Source of the DNA: Candidatus Parabacteroides intestinavium
Lineage (GTDB): Bacteria; Bacteroidota; Bacteroidia; Bacteroidales; Tannerellaceae
Direction: 5' to 3'
Length of the DNA stretch: 15,960 nucleotides
NCBI GenBank assembly: GCA_019118725.1
Contig: DWYO01000079.1
Location: 1 to 15,960 of the forward strand
Shown here one piece after another: positions 14,723-15,960 of this stretch (positions within the stretch are counted from its first letter, which is position 1; each line of letters begins with the position of its first letter). A program made the position numbers and the translations under genes. The notes under the pieces were generated by a model. That model was not told the DNA's origin and ran no database searches. It saw nothing but the letters and a program-made list of their open reading frames with translations.

Positions 14723-15862
14723 ATGATGAAGAAACTTGGTATGGCGGCAATGGCCATGGGCTTATTGCTGGCTTGCGCTCCGAAGCAGCAGCAGTCGGAG
14801 GCAGAAACGACCCTTTCAGGGTTGAAAAAAGCGGACTTCGTGTCTGAAGTGAATGGCAAACCTACAGATTTGTATGTACTGAAAAACGCGAAAGGCGCAG
14901 AGGCTTGTATCACTAACTGGGGCGGCCGCTGGGTATCTATGATGGTTCCTGACAAGAACGGGAAGATGATTGATGTTGTTTTGGGATACGACAAATTGCA
15001 GGATTACATTTCCAGTTCGGGCAACTTCGGTGCGTTGATCGGACGCTATGGCAACCGTATCGCAAATGGCAAATTCACGTTGGACGGAACGGAATATACC
15101 CTTCCGCAAAACGATAAAACCAATTGTCTGCATGGCGGACCGAATGGTTTCGACCGTCAGGTTTGGGATGCCAAGCAGCTTAGCGACAATTCTGTACAAT
15201 TGACTTACTTGTCTAAGGATGGAGAAGCCGGATTCCCGGGCAATCTGAACGTGAAGGTTACTTATACCCTGACCGATGACAATGCGATGGATATCAAGTA
15301 TGAGGCAACGACCGACAAGAAGACGGTGGTCAACCTGACGCACCATAGCTACTTCAATCTTTCCGGTGTTCCGGGATCTACCATCATGGATCATCAATTG
15401 TCTATCAATGCCGATCAATATACACCGGTCGATTCGTTGTTTATCCCGACAGGTATTTCTCCGGTAGAGGGTACTCCGATGGATCTGCGCCAGCCGATTA
15501 CTATTGGCGATAGAATTGACGGGGATTTCGAACAGTTGGTAAAAGCCGGTGGTTATGATCATAACTGGGTACTGAACACCAATGGGGATATCAAGCAGGT
15601 TGCCGCTACGGTTTACGCGCCGACAAGCGGGGTGCAGATGGAGGTTTACACTTGCGAGCCGGGCTTGCAGATCTATTGCGGTAATATGATGGCGGAAAAG
15701 GAAAATGGCAAGCATGGTACGGTTTATCCTCGTCGCGGTGCTATCTGCCTTGAGTCGCAGCATTATCCGGATTCACCTAATCATCCTGACTTCCCCAGTG
15801 TGGTATTGGAACCGGGTCAGACCTACCAGAGCGAATGCATGTATAAGTTTTCTGTAAAATAA
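14723..15862 (+). CDS. Lipoprotein aldose 1-epimerase (GalM family)
   Basis: Aldose 1-epimerase interconverts the alpha and beta anomers of sugars such as galactose and glucose. The 379-residue protein starts with a lipoprotein signal peptide with the lipobox LLAC (Cys18), so it should act in the periplasm or at the outer membrane rather than in the cytosol. Family residues are present: GRYGNRI (107-113), LHGGP with His137, NLTHHSYFNL (204-213) with His208 as the likely catalytic acid, YDHNW (278-282) with Asp279, and the catalytic base Glu344 in CLESQHYPDSPN (342-353). The length fits GalM plus the signal peptide. Two adjacent ATG codons (14723 and 14726) could both serve as the start. It stands alone, with its own -7 element; no sugar transporter or kinase is seen beside it. 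Confidence 0.93.
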   Translation: MMKKLGMAAMAMGLLLACAPKQQQSEAETTLSGLKKADFVSEVNGKPTDLYVLKNAKGAEACITNWGGRWVSMMVPDKNGKMIDVVLGYDKLQDYISSSGNFGALIGRYGNRIANGKFTLDGTEYTLPQNDKTNCLHGGPNGFDRQVWDAKQLSDNSVQLTYLSKDGEAGFPGNLNVKVTYTLTDDNAMDIKYEATTDKKTVVNLTHHSYFNLSGVPGSTIMDHQLSINADQYTPVDSLFIPTGISPVEGTPMDLRQPITIGDRIDGDFEQLVKAGGYDHNWVLNTNGDIKQVAATVYAPTSGVQMEVYTCEPGLQIYCGNMMAEKENGKHGTVYPRRGAICLESQHYPDSPNHPDFPSVVLEPGQTYQSECMYKFSVK

Positions 15863-15960
15863 GGCAGGGAGTTATTGAGATGTCTTTTTCTCTGTTTTGA
15901 AAAAGGAGATTCTCTGCTGCTCTTTCTCATGTCCGTTATTTCCGGAAAAATGTTTGTCGT

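Noticed and set aside
14816..15763. Long - strand open frame of 315 codons opposite the aldose epimerase gene
   Set aside because: The + strand frame has a full GalM protein with all active-site residues. The antisense translation shows no known motif and low-complexity, basic composition typical of shadow frames.
15884..15905. Hairpin CTTTTTC/GAAAAAG after the aldose epimerase gene
   Set aside because: Only 7 bp with two end C-G pairs, an 8-nt loop and no T-run after it, so it is not a convincing terminator.
1..15960. CRISPR array, tRNA, prophage or insertion sequence with a transposase
   Set aside because: No spaced direct repeats, cloverleaf sequences, integrase or transposase motifs were found on reading both strands.

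Overview
The window looks like chromosomal housekeeping DNA of a gut Bacteroidales bacterium, most likely Parabacteroides or a close relative. This is a judgement from gene content, protein style and promoters, not from a database match. Supporting signs are: repeated Bacteroidetes-type promoters (TTTG, 19-20 bp, TAnnTTTG); a secreted lipoprotein GH78 rhamnosidase and a lipoprotein aldose epimerase; a DUF4922 protein; and a MutS-like membrane ATPase. I see no tRNA, rRNA, transposase, phage gene or CRISPR array. No gene appears frameshifted.

Left part (1-8157, all + strand): phosphoglucomutase/phosphomannomutase with a strong terminator; a GNAT acetyltransferase; a lipoprotein alpha-L-rhamnosidase; the rplU-rpmA ribosomal operon with a full promoter, a structured leader and a clear terminator; and a membrane-anchored MutS-family ATPase. 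This block ends in a convergent gap that holds a 119-bp palindromic, MITE-like repeat.

Right part (8158-14470, all - strand; read from high to low coordinates): purA; a YugP-like membrane zinc peptidase; rnpB (RNase P RNA); a family 2 glycosyltransferase; a DUF4922 GalT/Ap4A-phosphorylase-like protein; and guaB. purA and guaB are the two enzymes that draw IMP toward AMP and GMP, so both arms of the purine branch point are present. The guaB product is of the Tritrichomonas foetus type, down to the residues linked to mycophenolic acid resistance. The glycosyltransferase starts about 18 nt after the end of rnpB and overlaps the DUF4922 gene by ATGA, so these two probably work together in an unknown nucleotide-sugar or glycan step.

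Right end (14471-15960): a divergent promoter region between purA and a + strand lipoprotein aldose 1-epimerase, then about 100 bp with no recognisable gene.

No gene-free stretch exceeds about 255 bp. I did not find a clearly new multi-gene system. The strongest candidates for undescribed biology are the glycosyltransferase/DUF4922 pair behind rnpB, the membrane MutS-like ATPase, the palindromic repeat and the rplU leader.
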